This document shows, piece by piece, positions 1-6,876 of a DNA stretch of 64,000 bases. Every line of letters begins with the position of its first letter. The first letter of the stretch is position 1. The notes beneath the pieces are model-generated. The model worked only from the letters and a program-made list of their open reading frames with translations, did not search any database and was not told the origin of the DNA. The DNA comes from Bacillota bacterium. Its GTDB lineage: Bacteria > Bacillota_I > Bacilli_A > Erysipelotrichales > Erysipelotrichaceae. The stretch is from the NCBI GenBank assembly GCA_023388995.1, contig JAEWFD010000020.1:124001-188000 (forward strand), in the 5' to 3' direction. The position numbers and the translations under genes are program-made.

Positions 1-585
1 CGCATTGCTGAACGCAATGTTTTGGATAAATTGGTGCAAGGAAATCACCAAGGGGTGATCGGTGTTGTAAAAGAATATCGCTATTATGATGTAGCAGAAA
101 TTGTAAATGCCATTCCGGCAGGAAAGCTGCCGCTGCTTGTTATGCTGGATGGGCTTGAAGACCCGCATAATTTGGGAGCGGTACTTAGAACCTGTGATGC
201 ACTGCAGGTGGATGGAGTAATTATCGGCAAACATCGCAGCGTTGGATTGACAGGTACTGTTGCCAAAGTATCTACCGGTGCGATTGAGCATATCAAAGTG
301 GCCCAGGTGACCAACTTGCGGAAAACACTGGACGAATTAAAAGAAAAGGGGTATTGGGTTGTTGGGGCAGACCATCACAATGCTTCTGATTACCGCTCAC
401 TGGCGTATGATACACCAATCGTGCTTGTTGTCGGCAGTGAGGGAAAAGGCATTTCGCGTATTGTTCTGGATGCCTGTGATTTTAAGGTTTCACTGCCAAT
501 GCGGGGGCATGTAACGTCGTTGAATGCATCAGTGGCTGCGGCCATCTTGCTGTATCAAATCGACAGCAAACGGAATCCATTGTAA
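1..585 (+). CDS. rlmB: 23S rRNA (guanosine-2'-O-)-methyltransferase, TrmH/SpoU family, 5' end outside window
   Basis: The reading frame is open from base 1 (R-I-A-E-R-N-V-L-D-K-L), so the gene starts upstream and roughly 50 N-terminal residues are missing relative to the usual ~245. The three SpoU/TrmH motifs are present: N-LG---RT in 'DPHNLGAVLRTCDA', 'VLVVGSEGKGIS', and the C-terminal 'SLNASVAAAILLYQ', which together form the trefoil-knot SAM site. The family 2'-O-methylates a guanosine in the 23S peptidyl-transferase region. A TTG at 22 could be mistaken for a start, but upstream codons match the family. A sigma factor gene follows after 20 bp. The yacP (NYN nuclease) gene often found at this place in Firmicutes is absent. 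Confidence 0.93.
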   Translation, partial: RIAERNVLDKLVQGNHQGVIGVVKEYRYYDVAEIVNAIPAGKLPLLVMLDGLEDPHNLGAVLRTCDALQVDGVIIGKHRSVGLTGTVAKVSTGAIEHIKVAQVTNLRKTLDELKEKGYWVVGADHHNASDYRSLAYDTPIVLVVGSEGKGISRIVLDACDFKVSLPMRGHVTSLNASVAAAILLYQIDSKRNPL

Positions 586-605
586 AACTGAATAGGGGGG
601 ATAAT

Positions 606-1217
606 ATGGATCTTACTAATGACTATGAACTACTGTATTTCATTCGCCAGCAAAACCACAACGCTTTTGAATATTTGTTTCGCAAGTATGAGAAAATGCT
701 GTGGTCAATCATCCACGAACACACAAAGCATTATCGGTATTTGGGCATGGAGCGTGATGATTTCATGCAGCATGCTTCACTATGTTTTTACCAGAGTGTG
801 CAGCACTATCGGGAGGACAAGTGTGCTTCTTTTTCCACTTTCTTATACTTGTGCATCGAGCGTAAAGTAAAAACATTGCTGCGCGATGCATTCCGTGGCA
901 GCAATCAGCTGTTTTTAGAAAGCGTATCCATGGATGAAGAAATTCTGAATGCGGAGAATTTGCTGCTGGTGGACACCATTGAGAATACATACCCTGAATA
1001 TTGTCCGCAGTGGACATTCCAGTTAAAAGAGGAAATAGGCAATTTAGAGACGTCGCTGGCAGCAATGAAAGAAATAGAACGCGCGGTATTCTTTAAATGG
1101 CGGGAAGGCTATACGTATAAAGAAATTGCCCGTGCATTGCAAGTAGAAGTGAAATTCATTGATAATACAGTGCAAAAAGCCCGAAGACTTCGGAGTCGGG
1201 CATTAGACTATAAATAA
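606..1217 (+). CDS. RNA polymerase sigma-70 family factor, SigH-like
   Basis: This 203-residue protein has a region-2-like segment (about 15-95, including 'AFEYLFRKYEKML' and 'ASFSTFLYLCIERKVKTLLRD') and a region-4 helix-turn-helix (about 150-200, 'EGYTYKEIARAL' then 'NTVQKARRLR'). The start has a strong site (AGGGGGATAAT-ATG). Its place between rlmB and rpmG-secE-nusG is that of sigH in Bacillus. Sequence is divergent, so the regulon cannot be inferred; it may control a competence or stationary-phase regulon rather than sporulation. An ECF-type or orphan factor is the alternative. Confidence 0.82.
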   Translation: MDLTNDYELLYFIRQQNHNAFEYLFRKYEKMLWSIIHEHTKHYRYLGMERDDFMQHASLCFYQSVQHYREDKCASFSTFLYLCIERKVKTLLRDAFRGSNQLFLESVSMDEEILNAENLLLVDTIENTYPEYCPQWTFQLKEEIGNLETSLAAMKEIERAVFFKWREGYTYKEIARALQVEVKFIDNTVQKARRLRSRALDYK

Positions 1218-1229
1218 ACAATACAGTAT

Positions 1230-1258
1230 TTGACTATGGGAAAAGATTGTGCTAAAGT
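1230..1258 (+). promoter_or_regulatory. Promoter for rpmG-secE-nusG
   Basis: TTGACT at 1230-1235, 17-bp spacer, TAAAGT at 1253-1258. It follows the sigma gene stop and precedes rpmG by about 30 bp. Confidence 0.7.
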
Positions 1259-1287
1259 AATTGGGACGCGAAAGCGAGGTTTTAGTC

Positions 1288-1437
1288 ATGGGCGAAAAAA
1301 TAATTTTGACGTGCACAGTCTGCTTGTCTCGGAATTACTCGACAACAAAGAAAAAAAAGACCAGTACGGAAAGAATGCAGTTGAACAAATATTGCAAGAA
1401 ATGCGATGCACATACACTTCATAAAGAAACGAAGTAG
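1288..1437 (+). CDS. rpmG: 50S ribosomal protein L33, zinc-binding form
   Basis: A 49-residue basic protein with two CxxC pairs ('CTVC' at 9-12 and 'CKKC' near the C-terminus), the zinc-ribbon form of bL33. It follows the usual L33 pattern (LTCTVCLSRNYSTTKK... LNKYCKKC). It lies 11 bp before secE, the conserved rpmG-secE-nusG order. A longer open frame at 1230-1424 in another phase overlaps it and contains the promoter, so it is not real. C+ L33 forms are often paired elsewhere with zinc-free C- paralogues. Confidence 0.95.
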   Translation: MGEKIILTCTVCLSRNYSTTKKKKTSTERMQLNKYCKKCDAHTLHKETK

Positions 1438-1448
1438 GAGGAAGCAAA

Positions 1449-1625
1449 ATGAAATGGTTTAGTTTAGAAGGAATCAGAACAGAAACAAAAAGAATTCGTT
1501 GGCCAAAGGGAGATGAATTCAAAACCTCAATCTTGGATGTACTAGTATTTTCAATTGCTATGGGCGTGTTTTTTGTAGTCTGCGATTCTGTGGTTGCGGT
1601 ATTCCTGCGCTTTATCGGTGCTTAA
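1449..1625 (+). CDS. secE: Preprotein translocase subunit SecE
   Basis: A 58-residue protein with the SecE signature: an amphipathic N-terminal part ('IRTETKRIRWPKGDEF') followed by one transmembrane helix (about 28-55), the single-span Gram-positive form. It clamps SecY in the Sec translocon. An AGGAGG-type site precedes ATG 1449. The stop is one base before the nusG start. Confidence 0.95.
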   Translation: MKWFSLEGIRTETKRIRWPKGDEFKTSILDVLVFSIAMGVFFVVCDSVVAVFLRFIGA

Positions 1626-1626
1626 T

Positions 1627-2181
1627 ATGTCAGATACAGGTATCAAAAAAGAATGGTATGTCGTTAATACCTATGCAGGACATGAAAACCGTGTAAAAGA
1701 GAATTTGCAGCGTCGGGTCGAAACGATGGGCTTGACGGAGTATCTGTTTCGCATTATTGTTGCGGAAGAACAAGTCATTGAAGTAAAAAATGGGAAGAAA
1801 GTGGAAAAGACAAGAAACCTATTCCCTGGATATCTGTTTGTGGAAATGATTATGACCGATGATGCATGGTATATTGTCCGTAATACACCGGGAGTAACCG
1901 GGTTTATCGGTTCCAGCGGCGGCGGCGCTAAGCCGTTTCCGGTTTCCGATGACGAAGTGGAAGCATTGCTGCGCAAGATGGGCTTGCATGACAAGAACGT
2001 TGCAATTGACTTTGCGGTTGGAGATCGTGTTCGTATTTTGACAGGCCCGTTCACCAATACCGAAGGTACAGTTGAAAGCATTGACTTTGAAAACAAAACT
2101 GCTGAAATCTTGATCATCCTGTTTGGCAGAGAAACACCAACTACGATTGATTGTGCGGATGTTGAACGAGTAGAATTTTAA
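1627..2181 (+). CDS. nusG: Transcription termination/antitermination factor NusG
   Basis: This 184-residue protein has the NGN domain ('EWYVVNTYAGHENRVKENL', 'LFPGYLFVEM') and a C-terminal KOW domain ('VGDRVRILTGPFTNTEGTV'). It binds the RNA polymerase clamp. ATG 1627 (MSDTGIKKEWYV) is preferred over an in-frame TTG at 1594 inside secE because it fits family length; with no clear ribosome site of its own, it is probably translated by coupling to secE. A terminator follows at 2201. Confidence 0.96.
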   Translation: MSDTGIKKEWYVVNTYAGHENRVKENLQRRVETMGLTEYLFRIIVAEEQVIEVKNGKKVEKTRNLFPGYLFVEMIMTDDAWYIVRNTPGVTGFIGSSGGGAKPFPVSDDEVEALLRKMGLHDKNVAIDFAVGDRVRILTGPFTNTEGTVESIDFENKTAEILIILFGRETPTTIDCADVERVEF

Positions 2182-2200
2182 TTGCAATGGAACTGCAAAG

Positions 2201-2229
2201 GCGCGTATGAGAAATCATGCCGCTTTTTT
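2201..2229 (+). terminator. Intrinsic terminator after nusG
   Basis: A GC-rich stem closes on a GAAA tetraloop (GTATGA-GAAA-TCATGC with flanking GCG/CGC and one bulged base), followed by six T residues. Confidence 0.72.
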
Positions 2230-2306
2230 CTGTTTGCCGGCGTGAGATTTCGACAGGTTTTGAGATATCTCCCGGATATGATAAAAAAGGATACAAAGAA
2301 ACGTGA

Positions 2307-2335
2307 TTGTCAAATACAGAAAAATCATGTAAAAT
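2307..2335 (+). promoter_or_regulatory. Promoter of small membrane protein gene
   Basis: TTGTCA at 2307-2312, 17-bp spacer, TAAAAT at 2330-2335, about 50 bp before the next start codon. Confidence 0.65.
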
Positions 2336-2389
2336 ATGAATTAGTAAACAATCAGAATAATACAATAAAGCGAAGAAATGAGGAGTGTT

Positions 2390-2764
2390 ATGACAGGATT
2401 TATCGTGATTGCAATTGGCGGGGTTATGCTCTTAAAAGAAGCCTGGGATTACCAGCACGGAAGAATTAAAAACAAGTTTGTGGAAGTGAACAGACTGGAA
2501 GATGCTGCCGCCTTTTGCCGCCATGCAGCAAAATATGTGTACATCAATGCGGCCATTGTGCTGGTGCTGGCGGGAATGATCTTTTTGAATGAATATCGCA
2601 ATATGCCATTTGATTTTGTTCTGTTCATGGGTCTTACAGCGATTTTTCTGGTGCGCAGTTTCCGGTTTCCGAGAACATTTGAAGCGTTTTACAGGCCTAT
2701 TACTATTGATGAGCCTGAAGAGCAGCCTGCAGAACCGATTGATGAGAAACAAGTAGACGAATAA
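2390..2764 (+). CDS. Small membrane protein of unknown function
   Basis: I do not recognise the family. It has about 124 residues with three predicted membrane segments (near 2-18, 50-70 and 78-94) and an acidic, Glu/Pro-rich tail ('DEPEEQPAEPIDEK'). The start is uncertain: ATG 2378 has no clear ribosome site, while ATG 2390 follows AGGAG with a short 4-nt gap. It is a single gene with its own promoter (2307) and no partner nearby. Confidence 0.6.
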   Translation: MTGFIVIAIGGVMLLKEAWDYQHGRIKNKFVEVNRLEDAAAFCRHAAKYVYINAAIVLVLAGMIFLNEYRNMPFDFVLFMGLTAIFLVRSFRFPRTFEAFYRPITIDEPEEQPAEPIDEKQVDE

Positions 2765-3053
2765 TGAAGCAATTGGATTATACTATCAAACAAGGCTTCA
2801 TCTTTGCGGTGGAGCCTTTGTCTATTGAGAGAAGTGGTTAACAATACTTTGGTGCCATCGAAACATCCTTTCGGTTTACCGGCATTGAAAGTTGTTTAAT
2901 ATCTGTATTTTTATTGTTTATTAATGCTGCTAGCCAACTCTGATATATGTAACCTTTCATATAATTTATGGCAGATTTTCTTACATAACCACATTAATGT
3001 TTAGCGTAAATTAAGCGAGCTGGTAATTCTGTTTTTAAGAAAGGAAAGTTGCT

Positions 3054-3713
3054 ATGTACAAGAAACTTTTTACGGTGTTTTGGATTAGCTCAATACTTTG
3101 TTTGCTTCCGACGTTCTTTCTGCTTGTTCATCGTTCAATATTGCCGGAAAATTTACCCATCCACTGGGACACATATGGCAGAATAGATGGATCAGCTTCT
3201 AAGTTTACAGTCTTTTTAATTATGCCTTTGCTGTATCTTATGTTAAATATAGCTCTGCATCTTCTGATCCATCATTTCCCGGAAATGATGAATGTACGGA
3301 GCACTCCTGAAATCATACGGAAATATGGCAAGTGGCTAGCACCAACTATTTCGATATTGCAATGTTCATTGTCGATTATGCATGTACTTGTTAAAAATCA
3401 AGAATGGTCGTATCATTCCTATTATACTTGGATTGGCTTGGCTGCAATAATCGGTGCCGACTACACTTTAAATAATAATTGGTATGAACGTTTTTTGAAT
3501 TCGATATTTGATATGTCCCAACTCTCCGTCTCTTATTTTAAACTTAACATGCAGCTACATAAAACTTGGACGGTAGCGGGCATGCTTCTCATCATTTGTT
3601 CCTATCTCATGATAAATGTGATTGCTATGATAGTGTCGATTGGTGTAGCATTGACGCCCATTCTGCTTGTTTGGTATACTATGCATCGCAGCCGATTGGA
3701 TTCATTAAATTAG
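3054..3713 (+). CDS. DUF1648/SdpI-like membrane protein
   Basis: This 219-residue multi-span protein begins with the DUF1648 pattern: a first membrane helix followed by 'LPENLPIHWDTYGRIDGSASK', as in SdpI-type immunity/signal proteins. Further membrane helices lie near 57-75, 120-135 and 168-205. SdpI proteins protect against a killing peptide, but no toxin gene is adjacent, so an immunity role is not shown. The ribosome site is AAAGGAAAGTTGCT-ATG. The 289-bp region before it is AT-rich with no clear promoter. Confidence 0.7.
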   Translation: MYKKLFTVFWISSILCLLPTFFLLVHRSILPENLPIHWDTYGRIDGSASKFTVFLIMPLLYLMLNIALHLLIHHFPEMMNVRSTPEIIRKYGKWLAPTISILQCSLSIMHVLVKNQEWSYHSYYTWIGLAAIIGADYTLNNNWYERFLNSIFDMSQLSVSYFKLNMQLHKTWTVAGMLLIICSYLMINVIAMIVSIGVALTPILLVWYTMHRSRLDSLN

Positions 3714-3742
3714 GCTAAGTGCTTATTGATTTTAAATAATGC

Positions 3743-3770
3743 TTGCATTTATGCAGATTTCTGCTACAAT
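3743..3770 (+). promoter_or_regulatory. Promoter of rplK-rplA
   Basis: TTGCAT at 3743-3748, 16-bp spacer, TACAAT at 3765-3770, about 95 bp before rplK. Confidence 0.7.
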
Positions 3771-3789
3771 TAGTAATTGCCTGACAAAG

Positions 3790-3866
3790 GCATATTTTTT
3801 CATGCGTGGGAGGATAGTAATGTCCGCAAACCACAGCATAAGACAACAAATTAGGAGGTGTGTCTT
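3790..3866 (+). promoter_or_regulatory. Possible structured 5' leader of rplK-rplA
   Basis: The untranslated leader contains GTGGGAGG and, about 20 bases later, AAACCAC, which can pair as GTGG/CCAC. Ribosomal protein operons of Firmicutes often carry autoregulatory leaders of this size. Neither fold nor ligand can be confirmed here. Confidence 0.3.
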
Positions 3867-4289
3867 GTGAGTAAGAAGAAAATTACGAAGATTTGTAAAC
3901 TTCAATTCCCTGCTGGAGGAGCAAAACCAGGTCCTGCTCTTGCTTCTGCCGGTATCCAAATGCCTCAATTCTGCAGTCAGTTCAATGATGCAACGAAAGA
4001 CCGTGCTGGTGATATCGTTCCTGTAATCATTACTGCATTTGAAGACAAATCATTTACATTTGTCTTGAAAACGACTCCTGCTTCAATCTTGTTGAAGAAG
4101 GCTGCAAATGTAAAAAGCGGTTCTGCTAACCCTAAAACACAAAAGGTTGGTAAGATCGATGCTGCTGAATTGCGTAAAATTGCCGAATACAAAATGCCTG
4201 ACTTGAATGCGAACGATGTTGAATCTGCAATGCGTATTCTTGCTGGTACTGCCCGTAATATGGGAATTGTAATCGAAGGCATGGAATAG
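3867..4289 (+). CDS. rplK: 50S ribosomal protein L11
   Basis: This 140-residue protein matches bacterial uL11 from 'SKKKITKICKLQFPAGGAKPGPALASAG' to the C-terminal rRNA-binding half ('GSANPKTQKVGKI... NANDVESAMRILAGTARNMGI'). L11 forms the GTPase-associated centre with L10/L12. GTG 3867 is chosen because AGGAGG at 3853-3858 sits 8 bases upstream and the product starts like other L11 proteins. rplA follows after 13 bp. Confidence 0.96.
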   Translation: MSKKKITKICKLQFPAGGAKPGPALASAGIQMPQFCSQFNDATKDRAGDIVPVIITAFEDKSFTFVLKTTPASILLKKAANVKSGSANPKTQKVGKIDAAELRKIAEYKMPDLNANDVESAMRILAGTARNMGIVIEGME

Positions 4290-4302
4290 GAGGTATAGCA
4301 AA

Positions 4303-4983
4303 ATGGCAAAACATGGTAAAAAATATAGCGAAGCTGCAAAGCAAGTCGAAGAAAGACAATATGCAGTTGAAGAAGCAATCGCTCTTGCAAAGAAAGTAAA
4401 TTTTGCAAAATTTGATGCTTCAGTGGAACTTTCTTTCCGTTTGGGAGTTGACCCTCGTCATGCTGACCAACAAATCCGTGGTGCAATGGTATTGCCTCAT
4501 GGTACAGGTCGTACACAACGTGTATTGGTTGTGACACAAGGTGCAAAAGAACAAGAAGCGAAAGATGCCGGAGCAGATTTTGTTGGCGGCAAAGAAATTT
4601 TGGAAGATATCAAAAAAGGCTGGTTCGATTTCGATGTAATCGTTGCTACTCCTGATATGATGGGTGAACTAGGGAAACTAGGAAAACTGTTAGGTCCAAA
4701 AGGATTGATGCCAAACCCTAAAACTGGTACTGTAACGATGGATGTTGCGAAAGCAATCAATGACATCAAAAAAGGTAAAGTTGAATATCGTGTTGACAAA
4801 GAAGGCAATATCAATTTGATGATTGGTAAAGTTTCTTTCGATGATGCAAAACTAGTAGAAAACTTTAAGGCAATCTATGATGTGATCAAAAGAGCACGTC
4901 CTTCTGTTGTAAAAGGTATCTATATGAAGAATGTTGTTCTTAGCACAACAATGGGTCCTGGCATCCGTCTTGTGACTGAATAA
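4303..4983 (+). CDS. rplA: 50S ribosomal protein L1
   Basis: The 226-residue product has the L1 signature 'PHGTGRTQRVLVV' and the conserved 'LGKLLGPKGLMPNPKTGTV' segment. L1 forms the stalk at the E site and in many bacteria represses its own operon. It is preceded by AGGAGGTATAGCAAA-ATG. Confidence 0.97.
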   Translation: MAKHGKKYSEAAKQVEERQYAVEEAIALAKKVNFAKFDASVELSFRLGVDPRHADQQIRGAMVLPHGTGRTQRVLVVTQGAKEQEAKDAGADFVGGKEILEDIKKGWFDFDVIVATPDMMGELGKLGKLLGPKGLMPNPKTGTVTMDVAKAINDIKKGKVEYRVDKEGNINLMIGKVSFDDAKLVENFKAIYDVIKRARPSVVKGIYMKNVVLSTTMGPGIRLVTE

Positions 4984-4991
4984 CAAAAGCA

Positions 4992-5020
4992 TTGACAAAA
5001 CTGTAATTAGTAGTTACAAT
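4992..5020 (+). promoter_or_regulatory. Promoter of rplJ-rplL unit
   Basis: Consensus-like TTGACA at 4992-4997, 17-bp spacer, TACAAT at 5015-5020, directly after rplA. Confidence 0.85.
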
Positions 5021-5039
5021 AGATAACGTTATCAATATA

Positions 5040-5132
5040 CTGTAGACAGCAACGGTGCGATGCACTTAATCATGTTGCCGAGGTATGAAAGTCACTTTTG
5101 TTCTTTCAACCCGTACAGTATGTGCGGGTTTT
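5040..5132 (+). promoter_or_regulatory. L10 (rplJ) leader RNA
   Basis: Between promoter and rplJ lies the conserved arrangement of Firmicutes L10 leaders: AGCAACGGTGC ... GTTGCCGAGG, which pair to form the L10(L12)4 binding stem, followed by an intrinsic terminator at 5108-5132. Bound L10-L12 complex is known to promote premature termination in this leader class. Confidence 0.72.
5108..5132 (+). terminator. Attenuator terminator in L10 leader
   Basis: AACCCGTAC (5108-5116) pairs with GTGCGGGTT (5122-5130) around AGTAT, followed by T residues. Confidence 0.75.
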
Positions 5133-5176
5133 ATGTTGTATATTGATATCTTTATAAAAAGGAGGTACAGACAACA

Positions 5177-5671
5177 ATGAGTATTTTAGAAGCAAAACAA
5201 CAGGTTGTGAATGAAATTTCTGGGAAATTCAACAACGCACAATCCGCAGTCGTTGTCGAATACCGTGGTTTGACAGTTGCTCAAGTAACTGAATTGCGCC
5301 GTAATTTGCGTGCTGAAGGTGTTGAATACAAAGTATACAAAAATTCTTTGTCTCAACGTGCTGCTGAAGCTTGCGGGTATGGCGATTTGGTTGACAGCTT
5401 GACTGGTCCGAATGCAATTGCATTTGGCAGCGATGCTGTGGCACCTGCTCGTATTTTGGCTAAATTTGCTAAGAAACATGACAAACTTGTAATCAAGGGT
5501 GGTATTGTTGAAGGCAAAATTGTTTCTTTGGAAACAATCAATGAATTGGCTGGATTACCAAACCGCGATGGTATGATCGCAATGTTACTTGGATGCTTGC
5601 AAGCTCCAATGCGTGATCTTGCACTGACAATCAAAGCATTAGCTGAAAAAGACGGTCCAGCTTCCGAATAA
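5177..5671 (+). CDS. rplJ: 50S ribosomal protein L10
   Basis: The 164-residue uL10 has a typical N-terminal 23S-binding domain ('AVVVEYRGLTVAQVTELRRNLR', 'YKVYKNSL') and a C-terminal helix that binds L7/L12 dimers. It is the base of the ribosomal stalk. AAGGAGG precedes ATG 5177, and rplL follows after 54 bp in the same unit, behind the L10 leader. Confidence 0.97.
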   Translation: MSILEAKQQVVNEISGKFNNAQSAVVVEYRGLTVAQVTELRRNLRAEGVEYKVYKNSLSQRAAEACGYGDLVDSLTGPNAIAFGSDAVAPARILAKFAKKHDKLVIKGGIVEGKIVSLETINELAGLPNRDGMIAMLLGCLQAPMRDLALTIKALAEKDGPASE

Positions 5672-5725
5672 GGAAGAATCTGATGATTCACCGCATGCCT
5701 GATATATTTAAGGAGGAAATTAAAA

Positions 5726-6094
5726 ATGGCTAAATTAACTGCACAAGATGTTATTGCTACATTGAAAGAAATGACAATTCTTGAATTGAACGACTTGATT
5801 AAAGCAATCGAAGAAGAATTTGGTGTAAAAGCTGCTGCTCCAGTTGCTGTTGCTGCTGCTGCTGAAGCTGCTCCTGCTGGACCAGTTGAAGTATCTGTAA
5901 TCTTGAAGAGCGCTGGCGCTTCTAAAGTTGGCGTAATCAAAATCGTACGTGAACTTACAGGTCTTGGACTTGTTGAAGCAAAAGCTTTGGTTGACAAAGC
6001 ACCAAGCGCAGTCAAAGAAAACATCAAACCAGAAGAAGCTGAAGCAATCAGAGCTAAACTTGTTGAAGCTGGCGCTGAAGTAGAAGTGAAGTAA
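5726..6094 (+). CDS. rplL: 50S ribosomal protein L7/L12
   Basis: The 122-residue protein has the L12 layout: N-terminal dimerisation domain, an Ala-rich hinge (about 35-52, rich in A, V and P), and the C-terminal factor-binding domain ('KVGVIKIVRELTGLGLVEAKALVD'). It recruits translational GTPases. The ribosome site is AAGGAGG. Confidence 0.97.
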   Translation: MAKLTAQDVIATLKEMTILELNDLIKAIEEEFGVKAAAPVAVAAAAEAAPAGPVEVSVILKSAGASKVGVIKIVRELTGLGLVEAKALVDKAPSAVKENIKPEEAEAIRAKLVEAGAEVEVK

Positions 6095-6120
6095 TTCCTT
6101 CTATAGAATGGTTAACTATG

Positions 6121-6143
6121 GAGAAGTCTGTCATAGACTTCTC
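6121..6143 (+). terminator. Hairpin after rplL, partial terminator
   Basis: Perfect arms GAGAAGTCT (6121-6129) and AGACTTCTC (6135-6143) with loop GTCAT. The following TATTCATT is a poor T-tract, so this may give partial termination or RNA processing between rplL and the methyltransferase gene. Confidence 0.5.
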
Positions 6144-6166
6144 TATTCATTAAAAGGAGGCGATTA

Positions 6167-6766
6167 ATGGTGACACACTATTTCACAGATAATCGTCATT
6201 TACCCCAAGAGAGAAAAACAATCGAGTTTCGCTTTTGGGGTTTTCATGTATTATTTGTAACAGATGCTGGAGTCTTCTCCAGAGATAAAGTTGATTATGG
6301 AAGTGAATTGCTTTTGCGTCATCTAGATCTGGAACATATGGAAGGTATGATTTTGGATGTAGGGTGCGGATATGGTGTCATTGGTGTCAGCGTCAGCTTG
6401 GCCTGTCCAAATGCACAAGTACATATGATTGATGTCAATGACAGAGCAATTGAGCTGGCTAACCTGAATGCGAAAGCGAATAAAGCTTCGGCGAAAGCGT
6501 TCAAAAGCCATGCGTTTGAGATGGTGGAATCGGACTATAATCATATTATAACAAATCCGCCGATCCGGGCAGGAAAAGCGGTTGTGTATGAAATATTTGA
6601 GGGAGCGTATGCCCATTTGAAAGATGGTGGTGTGCTTTGGGTTGTGATTCGTAAACAGCAGGGCGCAGAAAGTGCGATAACCAAAATTAAAAGCCTATTC
6701 CATAACTGCACGGTGGTAGTAAAAGACAAGGGATATTTTGTTCTAAAAGCAATAAAAAGTAATTGA
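6167..6766 (+). CDS. Class I SAM-dependent methyltransferase, RsmC-like
   Basis: A 199-residue protein with SAM motif I 'ILDVGCGYGVIG' (about 60-71), the acidic residue 'MIDVN' and the RNA/base N-methyltransferase motif 'NPPIRAGK'. It matches single-domain RsmC-type enzymes (16S rRNA guanine-N2), the YbxB protein found between rplL and rpoB in Bacillus. GGAGGCGATTA-ATG supports the start. Its stop codon overlaps the -35 element of the rpoB promoter. The exact target base is inferred. Confidence 0.85.
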   Translation: MVTHYFTDNRHLPQERKTIEFRFWGFHVLFVTDAGVFSRDKVDYGSELLLRHLDLEHMEGMILDVGCGYGVIGVSVSLACPNAQVHMIDVNDRAIELANLNAKANKASAKAFKSHAFEMVESDYNHIITNPPIRAGKAVVYEIFEGAYAHLKDGGVLWVVIRKQQGAESAITKIKSLFHNCTVVVKDKGYFVLKAIKSN

Positions 6767-6791
6767 CTTCTAGTTAATTAACTGATAATAT
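6763..6791 (+). promoter_or_regulatory. Promoter of rpoB-rpoC
   Basis: TTGACT at 6763-6768, 17-bp spacer, TAATAT at 6786-6791. The -35 box overlaps the TGA stop (6764-6766) of the upstream methyltransferase gene. About 85 bp of leader precede rpoB. Confidence 0.8.
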
Positions 6792-6876
6792 AGTATATTG
6801 CCTTATAGTACAAAAAAATGGGATAGAAGGCCCTTTTTGGCGTATTTAAGAACGTACTTACGAAAGGATGAAGAAG

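Noticed and set aside
1230..1424. 64-residue frame overlapping rpmG
   Set aside because: It includes promoter elements and overlaps L33 in another phase; no ribosome site.
3054..3713. Killing-peptide/immunity system around the SdpI-like protein
   Set aside because: No small secreted toxin, processing gene or regulator lies beside it; the neighbours are housekeeping genes.
5353..6027. 224-residue reverse frame across rplJ-rplL
   Set aside because: Antisense of two certain ribosomal protein genes; Ala/Ser-rich shadow of the L12 hinge; no ribosome site.
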